Shown: in pieces, positions 52,276 through 61,473 of the stretch
Layout of the letters: the number at the start of each line of letters is the position of its first letter
How positions within the stretch are numbered: position 1 is the stretch's first letter
NCBI RefSeq assembly: GCF_000426845.1
Contig: NZ_AUGD01000004.1
Coordinates: 248,001 to 312,000 of the forward strand
Direction of reading: 5' to 3'
Length of the DNA stretch: 64,000 nt
Origin: Bradyrhizobium sp. in8p8
GTDB taxonomy: Bacteria > Pseudomonadota > Alphaproteobacteria > Rhizobiales > Xanthobacteraceae
The notes under the pieces: generated by a model
What the model was told of the DNA's origin: nothing
Seen by the model: only the letters and a program-made list of their open reading frames with translations
The model's database searches: none
Position numbers and translations under genes: made by a program

Positions 52276-53559
52276 ATGTTCGACATGGCCGAGCACATTG
52301 TCGTCGTGGGAGCCGGCGCAGCCGGCCTGATGGCGGCGCGCGAGCTGGCGCGCGCCGGCCGCAAGGTAACAATTCTCGAAGCGCGCCAGCGCTGCGGCGG
52401 CCGCATTCATCCGTTGCCGGCGTCGGAGTTCGGCTATCCCGCCGATGGCGGTGCTGAATTCGTCCATGGCGAGGCGCCGGTCACACGCGCACTCCTGCGC
52501 GACGCCGGGCTGTCGCTCCAGGAGATCGAAGGCGAGCCGTGGAGCTTTCACGGCACAACGTTCGCGCGCGAGGATCGCCACCAAGCCCATGAGGCGGAGC
52601 TTCGGGCCGTGCTGAGGGACCTCAAGGACGACCTCACGGTGGCCGACTTCCTGCGCCGGCATTTTGCCGGCGATGATTATGCGCCGATGCGCCGTTCGAT
52701 CGAACGGATGGTCGAGGGTTACGACGCGGCCGACCCTGAGCGCGCGTCAACGCTGGCACTGCGTGCGGAATGGATGGACGGCGGGCACGCTCTGCAGGCG
52801 CGCATCGATGGCGGCTATGGCACGATGATCGATTTCCTGGCGGCCGAGTGCCGCAGGCACGGCGTCACCATTCATCTCGGTTGCGCCGTATCGGCCATCG
52901 CGGAGGAGAGCGGCGCAGCCGTCGTTCGCTGCGCCGGCGGCGACCTGCACAGCTGCGATCGCGTGATCCTCACCGTGCCGCTGCCGCTGCTGCGGGAGAT
53001 CGCGCTGCCGGCGAGCGCGCGCACAAGGCTTGCGGCGACCGATGACATCGGCTTCGGCAATGTCATCAAGATCCTGCTGCGTTTCGCGCGGCCGTGGTGG
53101 CGCGAGCGCAAGGAAGAGCTCGCGAACATGACCTTCCTGTTGTCCGACGAGACGATCCCTGTGTGGTGGACGCAATATCCGGACCTGCGGCCCGTGCTCA
53201 CGGGCTGGATCGGGGGGCCGCGTGTCGCGGAGCTGGACAGCCTCGATTCGCAGGGGCTGATCGATGCCGGTCTCGGTTCGCTCGCTGGCATTTTCGGAAT
53301 GGTGCGCGGGGACATCGCGCGCGAGCTCATGGCGGCGGCTGCGACAAACTGGAGCCATGATCGCTACGCGCGCGGCGCCTATTCGTGGGCGACACCGCGG
53401 ACCCGGGAGGCGCAGGCGATCCTTGCGCGCACCGACGATGGCCCCGTGCTGTTCTCCGGCGAAGCGCTCTATCGCGGCCGCGACATGGGCACGGTCGAGG
53501 CGGCGCTGGCGAGTGGCCTGGAGACGGCGGGGACGCTGTTGCGGGAAGAGCAAAAGTAA
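52276..53559 (+). CDS. flavin monoamine oxidase family protein
   Basis: 427 residues. The FAD motif VVVGAGAAGLMAARELARAGRKVTILEARQRCGGRI near 10-46 and the C-terminal FAD-contact VLFSGEALYRGRDMGTVEAALASG mark the amine-oxidase family. DRVILTVPLPLLREI is the usual FAD-domain block. It starts nine bases after the RibD-like gene and probably shares its transcript. Substrate (amine, polyamine or amino acid) unknown. A strong terminator follows. Confidence 0.9.
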   Translation: MFDMAEHIVVVGAGAAGLMAARELARAGRKVTILEARQRCGGRIHPLPASEFGYPADGGAEFVHGEAPVTRALLRDAGLSLQEIEGEPWSFHGTTFAREDRHQAHEAELRAVLRDLKDDLTVADFLRRHFAGDDYAPMRRSIERMVEGYDAADPERASTLALRAEWMDGGHALQARIDGGYGTMIDFLAAECRRHGVTIHLGCAVSAIAEESGAAVVRCAGGDLHSCDRVILTVPLPLLREIALPASARTRLAATDDIGFGNVIKILLRFARPWWRERKEELANMTFLLSDETIPVWWTQYPDLRPVLTGWIGGPRVAELDSLDSQGLIDAGLGSLAGIFGMVRGDIARELMAAAATNWSHDRYARGAYSWATPRTREAQAILARTDDGPVLFSGEALYRGRDMGTVEAALASGLETAGTLLREEQK

Positions 53560-53584
53560 AGGCCCGCATCTCTGCGGGCCTTTT
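53558..53584. terminator. rho-independent terminator (bidirectional)
   Basis: AAAGGCCCGCA (53558-53568), loop TCTC, TGCGGGCCTTT (53573-53583) with a following T and A-rich flank to the left. It ends the amine-oxidase operon and the converging secreted-protein gene. Confidence 0.9.
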
Positions 53585-53602
53585 GTCGTACCAGTGTCTG
53601 GC

Positions 53603-53914
53603 TTACCAGCGTCCGCCGCCGAAGCTGAAGGTCACGCCGGGACCGCCGCCGTAGTACCCGGGCCCGCGGCCATAATAGCCGTGGCGCGGGTAATAGCCGT
53701 AGCTTCTGTAATGGGGCCGGTGATAGCCGTGACGGTGCCGCCAGTGATGGCGGTGGCCGTGCCAGCGATGATGCCTGCGATGCGCGCTGATGTCGGTCGT
53801 CTGGCTTTCCTGCGCGGTCTGCTTGCCGCTCGCGCTGCTGCCGGCCGCGTTCGCCGCCGATCCACCGGCAAGCACCGCGGCACCGACGGTCATCGCGACA
53901 ATGAGATACTTCAT
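53603..53914 (-). CDS. secreted His/Gly/Tyr-rich small protein
   Basis: 103 residues with a signal peptide (KYLIVAMTVGAAVLAGGSAANA). The mature part is a Ser/Gln/Thr stretch, then a His/Arg/Trp/Tyr block (HRRHHRWHGHRHHWRHRHGYHRPHYR) and a Gly/Tyr tail (YYGRGPGYYGGG). Such proteins may bind metal or form a surface layer in rhizobia. GGAG seven bases before ATG 53914 supports the start. No family function is known. It lies in divergent orientation to the ligase gene. Confidence 0.75.
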   Translation of the reverse strand: MKYLIVAMTVGAAVLAGGSAANAAGSSASGKQTAQESQTTDISAHRRHHRWHGHRHHWRHRHGYHRPHYRSYGYYPRHGYYGRGPGYYGGGPGVTFSFGGGRW

Positions 53915-54274
53915 GTCATCACTCCAGTTGGATGTCGTGCAACAACAGCTGTGCGCGTCGGGCGTTCCGCTTAGCGCGGGCGTCGAAACGACGCAGACAC
54001 CGGGTTCCGATGAACGCGTGTTCATGTGTGTGAACGATCAGCGGACGCGCGTCCATGTCGCCTCAGGGCGTTTCGCGTTGCTCCCGCCGCGATGTCTCGT
54101 TTCGCGATTAACGCTTGCGGTGTCTCCAGGCGACAATGCGGACACCATCGCATGATTTCTTCGGCCGAGTGCGCTCCATCCTGGTGGGGCAACCTTGCTG
54201 AGGATCAAGGTGCGAATGGTAGGCAGGGGATATTCTAGCCGTGAGCCTCACGGGGAGCAGAACTAAAGAACGCC
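53915..54274. other. divergent intergenic region
   Basis: 360 bases between the secreted-protein gene (minus) and the acyl-CoA ligase gene (plus). It holds a palindrome at 54239-54253 close to the ligase start, and otherwise no gene I would support, though the plus strand has a long open frame without a good start. Confidence 0.45.
54239..54253. promoter_or_regulatory. short perfect palindrome before the acyl-CoA ligase
   Basis: CCGTGAG-C-CTCACGG, 7-base arms and one central base, 22 bases before ATG 54275. It could be a regulator site or a leader hairpin that hides the weak ribosome site. Confidence 0.35.
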
Positions 54275-56101
54275 ATGCTGGTGCCGATCATTCAACCGCA
54301 GTCACTCGCTGACGTGACGACATTGCCGGAGCTCCTGCGCTGGCGCGTTCAAGCGACGCCGGAGGCGGAGGCCTATCGCCATTTCGATGTTGCCGCCGGG
54401 CGCTGGGTCAGCCGGTCCTGGCGGCAGATCGATGCGGAGTTCGAGCGCTGGCGGCGGGCACTGGCCGCCGAGGGGTTCGCGCCCGGCGAGCGCGTCGCCA
54501 TCCTGATGCCGAACGGCATTGCACATGTTGCGATGGATCAGGCGGCGCTGGCGCGCGGCCTCGTGCCGGTGCCGATGCATGCCGTGGATAACCCCGACAG
54601 CATCGCCTATATCCTCGCAGATTCCGGCGCGCTGCTGCTGTTCGTCGACACGCTGGCGCGCTGGCAGGCGATCACGGCCACCGGCCAGCCGCTCGACCAT
54701 CTCAAGCGCATCGTCTGCGCGGACGGGACGGGGCTCACTGCTGTCGATGCCCGCATCGTCGCGCTCGACAGCTGGCTGGCGGAGGCCGCCGGCGCGGGAG
54801 CGCCGCTGGCTGACGTCACGGTCGAGCCAAATGACCTTGCCGCCATCGTCTACACCTCGGGCACGACCGGTCGGCCCAAGGGCGTGATGCTGTCGCACGG
54901 CAACATCATCGCCAATGTGAAGGCCGTCGCGCGACGCATCGCAGCCGTGCCGAACGATGTCTTCCTGTCCTTCCTGCCGCTCTCGCACACCTTCGAGCGG
55001 ACCGGGGGCTACTATTATCCGATCGCGGTAGGAGCCTGCGTCGCCTATGCGCGCTCGGTGCAGCAGCTCGCGGAAGACCTGAAGACGGTGCGGCCGACTG
55101 TACTGGTCTCGGTGCCGCGCATCTATGAGCGCATTTACGCCCTGATCATGCAACGCCGCGCGGCGGCCGGCGGCGCAGAACGCACGCTGCTCGATCTTGC
55201 GCTTGCCGTCGGGGGCCGGCGCTTCGATGCGCGCCAGGGGCGAGGCTCAATGTCGCTGTTCGACCGGCTCGCCTGGCCGGTCCTGAAGCGTTTCGTCGCC
55301 AACAAGGTCTTGGCCCAGTTCGGCGGACGCCTGCGCGTTGCGGTCTCCGGTGGCGCTCCGATTGCAGAGCCCGTCATCCGGCTGTTTCTCGCGCTGGGGC
55401 TCGACATCCTTCAGGGCTACGGCATGACCGAGACCTCGCCGGTCGTGTCCGTCAATACGCCCGAGGACAACGATCCGCGCTCGGTCGGCTGCGTCCTCGA
55501 CGGGCTCGAGGTCAGGCTCGGCGATCTCGATGAGCTGCTCGTTCGCGGCCCCAGCGTGATGCTTGGCTACTGGCGCAAGCCGGAGGAGACGCGCAGGGTG
55601 AAGGAGGCCGACGGCTGGCTGCACACCGGCGACCAGGCCCGCATCGAGAACGGGCGCATCACCATCACGGGACGCATCAAGGACATTCTCGTGACATCCA
55701 CGGGCGAGAAGATCGCGCCGGTGGATCTGGAGACCGCGATTCTCGCCGATCCCTTGTTCGAGCAGGCGCTGGTGATCGGCGAACAGCGGCCGTTCCTCGC
55801 CGCGCTGGTCGTGCTGAATGCAAAAGCCTGGACGCAGGAGAAGGAAAGGCTCGCTGCAAGCGGCGAGCAAGGCGACGCGGCGGAGCGCGCCGCGCTGCTG
55901 GCCAGAATTGCGGCAGCCGTGAAAGCCTATCCGTCCTATGCGACACCGCGTGCTGTATGGTGGACGTTGGATCCGTGGACCATTGCCGCGGGCCTGCTCA
56001 CGCCGACACTGAAGAACAAGCGTCCCGCGCTGGAACGCCGCTTCGCCGCAGAAATCGAGCAGATCTACGCCAGGAAGCCGACCCCGATAACGTCGACGTG
56101 A
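54275..56101 (+). CDS. AMP-dependent long-chain acyl-CoA synthetase
   Basis: 608 residues, adenylate-forming. P-loop YTSGTTGRPKGVMLSHGN near 194-211, then LSFLPLSHTFERTGGYYYP, GYGMTETSPVVS near 385, YWRKPEETRR, HTGDQARIENGRITITGRIKD and a C-terminal domain. It belongs to the FAA1/FadD15-type long-chain ligases. It precedes oleate hydratase by 94 bases on the same strand and may activate the same fatty acids or the hydroxy product. No clear ribosome site before the ATG. Confidence 0.9.
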   Translation: MLVPIIQPQSLADVTTLPELLRWRVQATPEAEAYRHFDVAAGRWVSRSWRQIDAEFERWRRALAAEGFAPGERVAILMPNGIAHVAMDQAALARGLVPVPMHAVDNPDSIAYILADSGALLLFVDTLARWQAITATGQPLDHLKRIVCADGTGLTAVDARIVALDSWLAEAAGAGAPLADVTVEPNDLAAIVYTSGTTGRPKGVMLSHGNIIANVKAVARRIAAVPNDVFLSFLPLSHTFERTGGYYYPIAVGACVAYARSVQQLAEDLKTVRPTVLVSVPRIYERIYALIMQRRAAAGGAERTLLDLALAVGGRRFDARQGRGSMSLFDRLAWPVLKRFVANKVLAQFGGRLRVAVSGGAPIAEPVIRLFLALGLDILQGYGMTETSPVVSVNTPEDNDPRSVGCVLDGLEVRLGDLDELLVRGPSVMLGYWRKPEETRRVKEADGWLHTGDQARIENGRITITGRIKDILVTSTGEKIAPVDLETAILADPLFEQALVIGEQRPFLAALVVLNAKAWTQEKERLAASGEQGDAAERAALLARIAAAVKAYPSYATPRAVWWTLDPWTIAAGLLTPTLKNKRPALERRFAAEIEQIYARKPTPITST

Positions 56102-56195
56102 TTGCGCCTCGCCTTCCCCTTGATCCAGCGCAACTCTGGCGCCCGCCGCACGATGCAATCTTGCTGCGGCATTCGAACTGCAATCGAGGCAAGTC

Positions 56196-57755
56196 ATGAA
56201 GGCGTATTTCATCGGCGGTGGCATCGGATCGCTCGCAGGCGCGGCGTTCCTCGTGCGCGATGCGCAGCTGCCGGGACGCGACATCGTGATCTATGAGGCG
56301 CAGCCGCTGGTCGGCGGCAGCCTCGACGGCGCGCAGCTCGCGAACGGCGCCTATTCGCTGCGGGGCGGACGCATGCTCACAACCGACCACTACGAATGCA
56401 CCTGGGATCTGCTCTCGAGCATTCCCTCGCTCGAGCATCCCGGTCTCAGCGTGCGCGACGAAACGGTCGCGTTCAACGTGGAGAACCCGGCGCACTCCAG
56501 GGCACGCCTGGTCGACCGCAACCGCTTCAAGATCGACGTCTCGCATATGGGCTTTTCCGCGCGCGACCGGCTCGAGCTGCTGCGGCTCACCGAAGCTTCG
56601 GAGGAGGCGCTCGGCAACAGCCGCATCACCGACTGGCTGTCGCCCGGCTTCTTCGAGTCCAATTTCTGGTACATGTGGCAGACCACCTTCGCTTTCCAGC
56701 CCTGGCACAGCGCGATCGAGCTGAAGCGTTATCTGCACCGCTTCATGAACGAGTTTCCGCGCATCGAGACGCTCGGCGGCGTCAAGCGCACCGTCTACAA
56801 CCAGTATGACGCGATCGTGCGGCCGCTCGCCGACTGGCTCAAGCGCCAGGGCGTGCAGTTCGTGCGCGGCACGCGCGTCACCGACATGGCGATCGAGACC
56901 GACGGGGCGCGCTTGCGCGTGCGCCAGCTCACGCTCGACCGCGACAGCCGCACGGCCAATGTCCGGCTCGAAGACGACGACATCGTGTTCTTCCAGAACG
57001 GCTCGATGACGGACGCCTCGAGCCTCGGCACGATGACCGAGCCGCCGCCGCGCCTGACCAAGGCCGACAGCCAGGGCTGGGCGCTGTGGGAGACGGTCGC
57101 GCAGGGACGTCCCGAGTTCGGCAACCCGTCGGTATTCAACAGTTCGATCCCCGAATCCTATTGGCTGTCCTTCACCGTCACCTGCCGCGATCCCCGGTTC
57201 TTCGACCGGATGGAAGCGTTCTCGGGCAACAGGGCCGGCACCGGCGGCCTCGTCACGTTCAAGGACTCCAACTGGCTGATGTCGGTTGTGCTCTATCACC
57301 AGCCTCATTTCGCGGGTCAGCCGAAGAATGTGCAGGTGTTCTGGGGCTACGCGCTGCATCCCGACCGCGTCGGCAATTTCGTCGCCAAGCCGATGTCGGA
57401 TTGCGGCGGTGCCGAGATCCTGAAGGAGCTCTGCGGCCATCTGAACTTCGATCCCGTCGTGCTGGAGGATGCGATCTGCATTCCCTGCCGCATGCCCTAC
57501 ATCACCAGCATGTTCATGCCGCGCAATCTGGCCGACCGGCCGCTGCCGGTGCCCAGGAATTCCGTCAATCTCGCCTTCGTCAGCCAGTTCGTCGAAATCC
57601 CCGACGACGTCGTGTTCACCGTTGAATATTCGGTACGTGCGGCGCAGATGGCGGTCTATCAGCTCATGAAGATCGACCGCCCGGTGCCGCCGGTGACGCG
57701 GCACGACAAGTCGTTGTCGGTGATCTTCGCGACGCTGGAGAAAGCGTTCACGTGA
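56196..57755 (+). CDS. ohyA: oleate hydratase
   Basis: 519 residues. FIGGGIGSLAGAAFLVRDAQLPGRDIVIYEAQPLVGGSLDG is the FAD motif of the myosin-cross-reactive antigen family; GRMLTTDHYECTWDLLSSIPSLE, FWYMWQTTFAFQPWHSAIELKRYLHRF and NSVNLAFVSQFVEIPDDVVFTVEYSVR are family blocks. It adds water to the cis-9 double bond to give 10-hydroxystearate, lowering toxicity of free unsaturated fatty acids. It is shorter than many relatives (560-650) but complete at both ends. Confidence 0.93.
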   Translation: MKAYFIGGGIGSLAGAAFLVRDAQLPGRDIVIYEAQPLVGGSLDGAQLANGAYSLRGGRMLTTDHYECTWDLLSSIPSLEHPGLSVRDETVAFNVENPAHSRARLVDRNRFKIDVSHMGFSARDRLELLRLTEASEEALGNSRITDWLSPGFFESNFWYMWQTTFAFQPWHSAIELKRYLHRFMNEFPRIETLGGVKRTVYNQYDAIVRPLADWLKRQGVQFVRGTRVTDMAIETDGARLRVRQLTLDRDSRTANVRLEDDDIVFFQNGSMTDASSLGTMTEPPPRLTKADSQGWALWETVAQGRPEFGNPSVFNSSIPESYWLSFTVTCRDPRFFDRMEAFSGNRAGTGGLVTFKDSNWLMSVVLYHQPHFAGQPKNVQVFWGYALHPDRVGNFVAKPMSDCGGAEILKELCGHLNFDPVVLEDAICIPCRMPYITSMFMPRNLADRPLPVPRNSVNLAFVSQFVEIPDDVVFTVEYSVRAAQMAVYQLMKIDRPVPPVTRHDKSLSVIFATLEKAFT

Positions 57756-57758
57756 TCA

Positions 57759-58337
57759 CTACTTGAACGGGTCCTGGATCGACGGTGCCGACTGGCGGAT
57801 ACGGCGCACGCTGACCGGCGTGCCGTCGGAAACGAACAAGAGCTCGTATTTGCGACCCTGGTTGTCGGTGGCTGAACAGGTGACGTCGTTCACCTTCTTG
57901 GCGGCGAAATTGCCGGTCTGGCGGCAGATGCCTGTAGAGGTCTGCTCGGCCGGCACCGGCAGGCCGTCGACCCTGGGGCGGTCCTTGGAATTGAGCAGCA
58001 TGCGGTCGATCGGCAGCTCGTAGGAATTGTCGTCGGCGCGCTTGCCGTTCTCCCCGGAGAACGACACCACATGGCTGTCGTCGGAGGGGTCGTCGACCGC
58101 GACCGCGAAGTTGACCCGACCCTTGTCGCCGTGGGCATAGGCCACGGTCTTGCACGCGAAGGTGCGGCCCGCGACCTTGAGCGTCTTGCAGTGGCCGGAC
58201 ATCAGAGCCAGGAGATCGATGAAGGCGTTCTGCTGGGCCTGCGGATTGTTGACCGGGATGGGCTTGGAAGCCTCGGCAAAACAAGGGCTTGCCAGCGTCG
58301 TGAGGAGGGCGGCAAGCGCCACTGAGCGGAGGCGCAT
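57759..58337 (-). CDS. secreted hypothetical protein
   Basis: 192 residues with a signal peptide (MRLRSVALAALLTTLASPCFA). Four cysteines in pairs (HCKTLKVAGRTFACKT, GICRQTGNF, DVTCSATD) suggest disulfides in the periplasm. QQNAFIDLLALMSGHCKTLKVAGRTFACKTVAYAHGDKGRVNFAV looks like a folded beta domain. I do not recognise the family. It converges on oleate hydratase with a three-base gap, so transcripts overlap. Start ATG 58337 is chosen by the signal peptide. Confidence 0.7.
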   Translation of the reverse strand: MRLRSVALAALLTTLASPCFAEASKPIPVNNPQAQQNAFIDLLALMSGHCKTLKVAGRTFACKTVAYAHGDKGRVNFAVAVDDPSDDSHVVSFSGENGKRADDNSYELPIDRMLLNSKDRPRVDGLPVPAEQTSTGICRQTGNFAAKKVNDVTCSATDNQGRKYELLFVSDGTPVSVRRIRQSAPSIQDPFK

Positions 58338-58547
58338 GGTTCGGCTCGTGCGACAATAGGATGTGGCGGCCGGAAAGCTTCGTCCGGCGGCCATCGAACC
58401 GCGAATGAGTCGCGATCCCGTTCGTTCTGTAAGACCAGCCTGGAATACCACCGCGTCACCCCAACGGCGATTCGCCCGATCGCCCAACCTGTCCGCCGGC
58501 ACTTGCCGCTAGGCCGGTGTTTTTTTCGTGGCAGATGCGGGCACGAT

Positions 58548-59291
58548 TCACGCCGCCTGCGTCATGCTCCGCGCAAAGGCCGGATAAGTCTCGGCGAGTT
58601 CGTCGAGAATCTGCCCGCGCAGCAAATCCAGGGTTGCGCCATCGGGCCTCGGCGTCTCGCGGACGACCTCCGGCTCGGCATAGTCGAAGCCGGTATTCTT
58701 CCTGATGTCTGCCGGGGTGAAGGGCGGATGCACCGAGCGTAAGGCGAAGCCGCCCGCCTCGCGATCGAAATCGAACAGCGCCATGTTGGTCAGAAGCGCG
58801 TAGGGGCCGCCGCGGCGGGGTACTTCCGGCGTGGTTGCCCGGGCGCTGACGAAATCGACCTTTGGCACGAACACACGCGGCGAATGCTCCTCGCGGAACA
58901 GGATCACGCGCGGGATCAGGTGATAAAGATAGGCCGAGCCGAACGAGCCCGGCCAGCGCACGTCGGTTCTCGGATAATCGCCAGTGCCGACGAGATTGAT
59001 GTTGCCTTCGCCGTCGATCTGGCCGCCGCCGAGAAAGAACGCGTCGACGCGGCCTTGCGCGGCGCAGTCGAACAGCTCGATGCCGCCATTGGTGAAGAAA
59101 TTGTGCCGCTGCGAGCCGAGAATCGAGATGCGCACCGGCGGCTTGCCGTCGCGCGCGTTCCGCGCGCGCAGCAGCATCGCGCCGGCGGCGGGAATTGGCG
59201 ACGATGCGCCGACCGCGACGTGGCGGATGCCGTCGAGCAGATCGGCGATAGTGGCAATGAGGAGCTCGCGGCGCTCGTGCTCGGACTGCAT
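58548..59291 (-). CDS. CoA-transferase family I, subunit B
   Basis: 247 residues. ASSPIPAAGAMLLRARNARDGKPPVRISILGSQRH, GGIELFDCAAQGRVDAFFLGGGQIDGEGNINLVGTGDYPRT and ATTPEVPRRGGPYALLTNMALFDFDREAGGF are the beta-subunit blocks. The usual catalytic Glu (ENG) is not seen at its place; the type resembles glutaconate-CoA-transferase and IpdB, which may have hydrolase rather than transferase activity. It begins directly after the stop of subunit A. Last gene of a four-gene operon. Confidence 0.85.
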   Translation of the reverse strand: MQSEHERRELLIATIADLLDGIRHVAVGASSPIPAAGAMLLRARNARDGKPPVRISILGSQRHNFFTNGGIELFDCAAQGRVDAFFLGGGQIDGEGNINLVGTGDYPRTDVRWPGSFGSAYLYHLIPRVILFREEHSPRVFVPKVDFVSARATTPEVPRRGGPYALLTNMALFDFDREAGGFALRSVHPPFTPADIRKNTGFDYAEPEVVRETPRPDGATLDLLRGQILDELAETYPAFARSMTQAA

Positions 59292-60110
59292 TTACGCCAC
59301 CTGCTTGCGATGTGACAGGAACGTGGAGAGATAGGCGCGAAAGCCGTCTTCGCTGCGCGCCATCGCCGTATAGCGTGCGATCTCCGCCTCGTCCGCGGGA
59401 TATTCGTCCCACAGCGCGAGCGGCCAGCTGCCGCGCTCGGCGACCGCGATGGCGTCGACGTAGAGCGAAGGCAGGACGCCGGCGGCGGAATCCTCCGTCT
59501 CCAGCAAATTGCGGTCGACGATGCGTTCGACGGTGACCAGCGTGCGCCTGGCGGCATAGGCCATGGTGGCGAGCTCGCGGAAGCGGCCGATCCTGACATT
59601 GCCGGCACGGTCGGCCTCCGGCGCGTGAAACAGTGCGACGTCGGGTTTGATCGCCGGCACCACGACGACCTTGCGCGGCTCGCCGACCGGACTGTCGATC
59701 ACCTTCCAGTCGGGCCGCACTTCGAGCAGGTCACTGCCGATTATGCCGGCGATCGGCATGAAGGGCACGCCGTGCTGCGCCGCTACCAGGCCGGCATGAA
59801 TGGCGGGACAGGTGGCGTCCCGCAGCGTCAGGGAGCCGGCCCGCACTGCAGCACCGAAGCGCGGCGCGCCACCGGCCTCACCGAGCGAGACGGCACTGGT
59901 TTCGAGCGTCTTGATTGCGCCGGCGCCGATCAGGAGATCGGCCTGCATGCCGCTGATGGGGACACAGACCAGATGAAGATTGTCGATGCCGTCAGCGATG
60001 ATCGCGGCGGTCGCGGCCATCGCGACGCCGGAGCGGTCCACGGGGACGGCCAGCGACTGTCCGGATTCGACACGTGCAGCCAGCGCCTCAAGCGCAACGA
60101 TTTCGGTCAT
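59292..60110 (-). CDS. CoA-transferase family I, subunit A
   Basis: 272 residues. LAARVESGQSLAVPVDRSGVAMAATAAIIADGIDNLHLVCVPISGMQADLLIGAG is the subunit-A start block; AIKPDVALFHAPEADRAGNVRIGRFRELATMAYAARRTLVTVERIVDRN follows. GGAGG six bases before ATG 60110 fixes the start. Paired with subunit B for transfer or hydrolysis of an acyl-CoA; 34 bases after the TPR gene. It resembles IpdA-type enzymes of ring degradation, but the substrate cannot be read. Confidence 0.85.
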   Translation of the reverse strand: MTEIVALEALAARVESGQSLAVPVDRSGVAMAATAAIIADGIDNLHLVCVPISGMQADLLIGAGAIKTLETSAVSLGEAGGAPRFGAAVRAGSLTLRDATCPAIHAGLVAAQHGVPFMPIAGIIGSDLLEVRPDWKVIDSPVGEPRKVVVVPAIKPDVALFHAPEADRAGNVRIGRFRELATMAYAARRTLVTVERIVDRNLLETEDSAAGVLPSLYVDAIAVAERGSWPLALWDEYPADEAEIARYTAMARSEDGFRAYLSTFLSHRKQVA

Positions 60111-60144
60111 GGGTGTCCTCCGGTCGGTTTTTTTGCATCCTGCC

Positions 60145-61458
60145 TCAAGCCATCGCCGCCTGCCAGCGCTTATCACGCAGGGAGGGCCGGCGGTGCAAGC
60201 GGGCGTCCAGCAGAGCGCGGGCGCGGGGCAACTCCCCGCCGCGCATCAGCGCGACGATATAGGTGTCCTCGATCAATTCGCGCTGGGCGTGGCTTCCGCC
60301 GATCCGCGCCACCTCGGTGAGGACCGGTGTGAGGATTCGTACGCAAGTCCCGTAATCCTCCTCGGCGAAAGCCGCGAGCGCCCGGCAGATCGCCGGCACC
60401 ACCGCGCCGGCCGGCAGCTTACCTTCAGCGAGCCGTTGCTCGATCACCGCAAGACGCGCGGCGAGCGCCTGGTGGTTCTGCGTTGCCGCCGCGAACAGCG
60501 CCATGTGGACGTCGGCAAAAGAGAGGCTCGACTTCGGAAACAGCTCTTGCGCGGCCGCCGCGGCCTCCCGCCACACCGCCTGCGGCACGGTATGGCCGTA
60601 GATCGTGAGACGCCACAGCAATGAGGCGGCATCGGTGACGAGGTTGAGCGGTGGCGCCTTCGTGGCGGCCGGCTGAAGCACATCGGCATAGATCGCGAGC
60701 GCGCGCGCCGCATCGTCATGCTCCAGCGCGCCGAGCGCCTGATGCCAGCGGATGTGGCCGTGCAGAATTCCATCGCGGCCGTAGCCCGGAATCCATTCGT
60801 CGACGAGGCGGTCGGCCGCCTCGATCGATCCGTCCTCGAACATCGCGTGCAGCACTGCGTGCGCTGCGTGGGCGTTCTGCCGGCGCAGGTTGAAGCCGCG
60901 CTCGGTGACGGCGCGGCCGCGCGCGACGTCGCCGTTTTCCGTCATGGCCCAGCCCGACATGGTGAGGAACCACCAGTCCTCGCCGTAATGCCGCGCGACG
61001 CTCTCGCACAGTTCGTGCCGGGCGCGATCGTGGTCGGCCATGCCGGAGAAGGCGAACAGGCCGAACGCGCCGAGCGGCAGCGACAGCACCAATGCATCGC
61101 GCGGCCATGCCTCGACATGCTTGCGCATCGCAGCGATCGCGTCCGGCAGCCGGCCCTCGATCGCGAGCGCCAGCGTCTCGACGTGCGAGCGCTCCCGCTC
61201 GGTGCCGCGCTTGGCCACGAGCTCGCGCGCCAGGGCCGCCTTTCCGCGCGCGAGATCGCCCTGCTGGTAGAAGGCGTGCACGCGGCCGCGGGCGATATGG
61301 GGAAGCGCGAAATCCGGGTCCGTCGCAATCGCGCGCTCCAGCGTCTCCGCCGTGCCGGTCCAGCCCGCGAGCATGAGGTCGACGCCCTCGCGATAGGCGC
61401 TTGCTGCCTCGTGCGAAGAGGTGGAGAGCGGTAGGCCGTAGCGATCTTCGAGCGTCAT
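60145..61458 (-). CDS. tetratricopeptide-repeat protein (TTC38-like)
   Basis: 437 residues, helical repeats throughout: SHEAASAYREGVDLMLAGWTGTAETLERAIATDPDFALPHIARGR is the typical start of the TTC38 type, with HVETLALAIEGRLPDAIAAMRKHVEAWPRDALVLSL and HAAHAVLHAMFEDG further on. No signal peptide or enzyme motif. It probably acts as a scaffold. It is second in an operon with the aldo/keto reductase (15 bases upstream) and the CoA-transferase genes. This combination is unusual to me. Confidence 0.82.
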   Translation of the reverse strand: MTLEDRYGLPLSTSSHEAASAYREGVDLMLAGWTGTAETLERAIATDPDFALPHIARGRVHAFYQQGDLARGKAALARELVAKRGTERERSHVETLALAIEGRLPDAIAAMRKHVEAWPRDALVLSLPLGAFGLFAFSGMADHDRARHELCESVARHYGEDWWFLTMSGWAMTENGDVARGRAVTERGFNLRRQNAHAAHAVLHAMFEDGSIEAADRLVDEWIPGYGRDGILHGHIRWHQALGALEHDDAARALAIYADVLQPAATKAPPLNLVTDAASLLWRLTIYGHTVPQAVWREAAAAAQELFPKSSLSFADVHMALFAAATQNHQALAARLAVIEQRLAEGKLPAGAVVPAICRALAAFAEEDYGTCVRILTPVLTEVARIGGSHAQRELIEDTYIVALMRGGELPRARALLDARLHRRPSLRDKRWQAAMA

Positions 61459-61473
61459 CGTGGTCTCCCGTTC

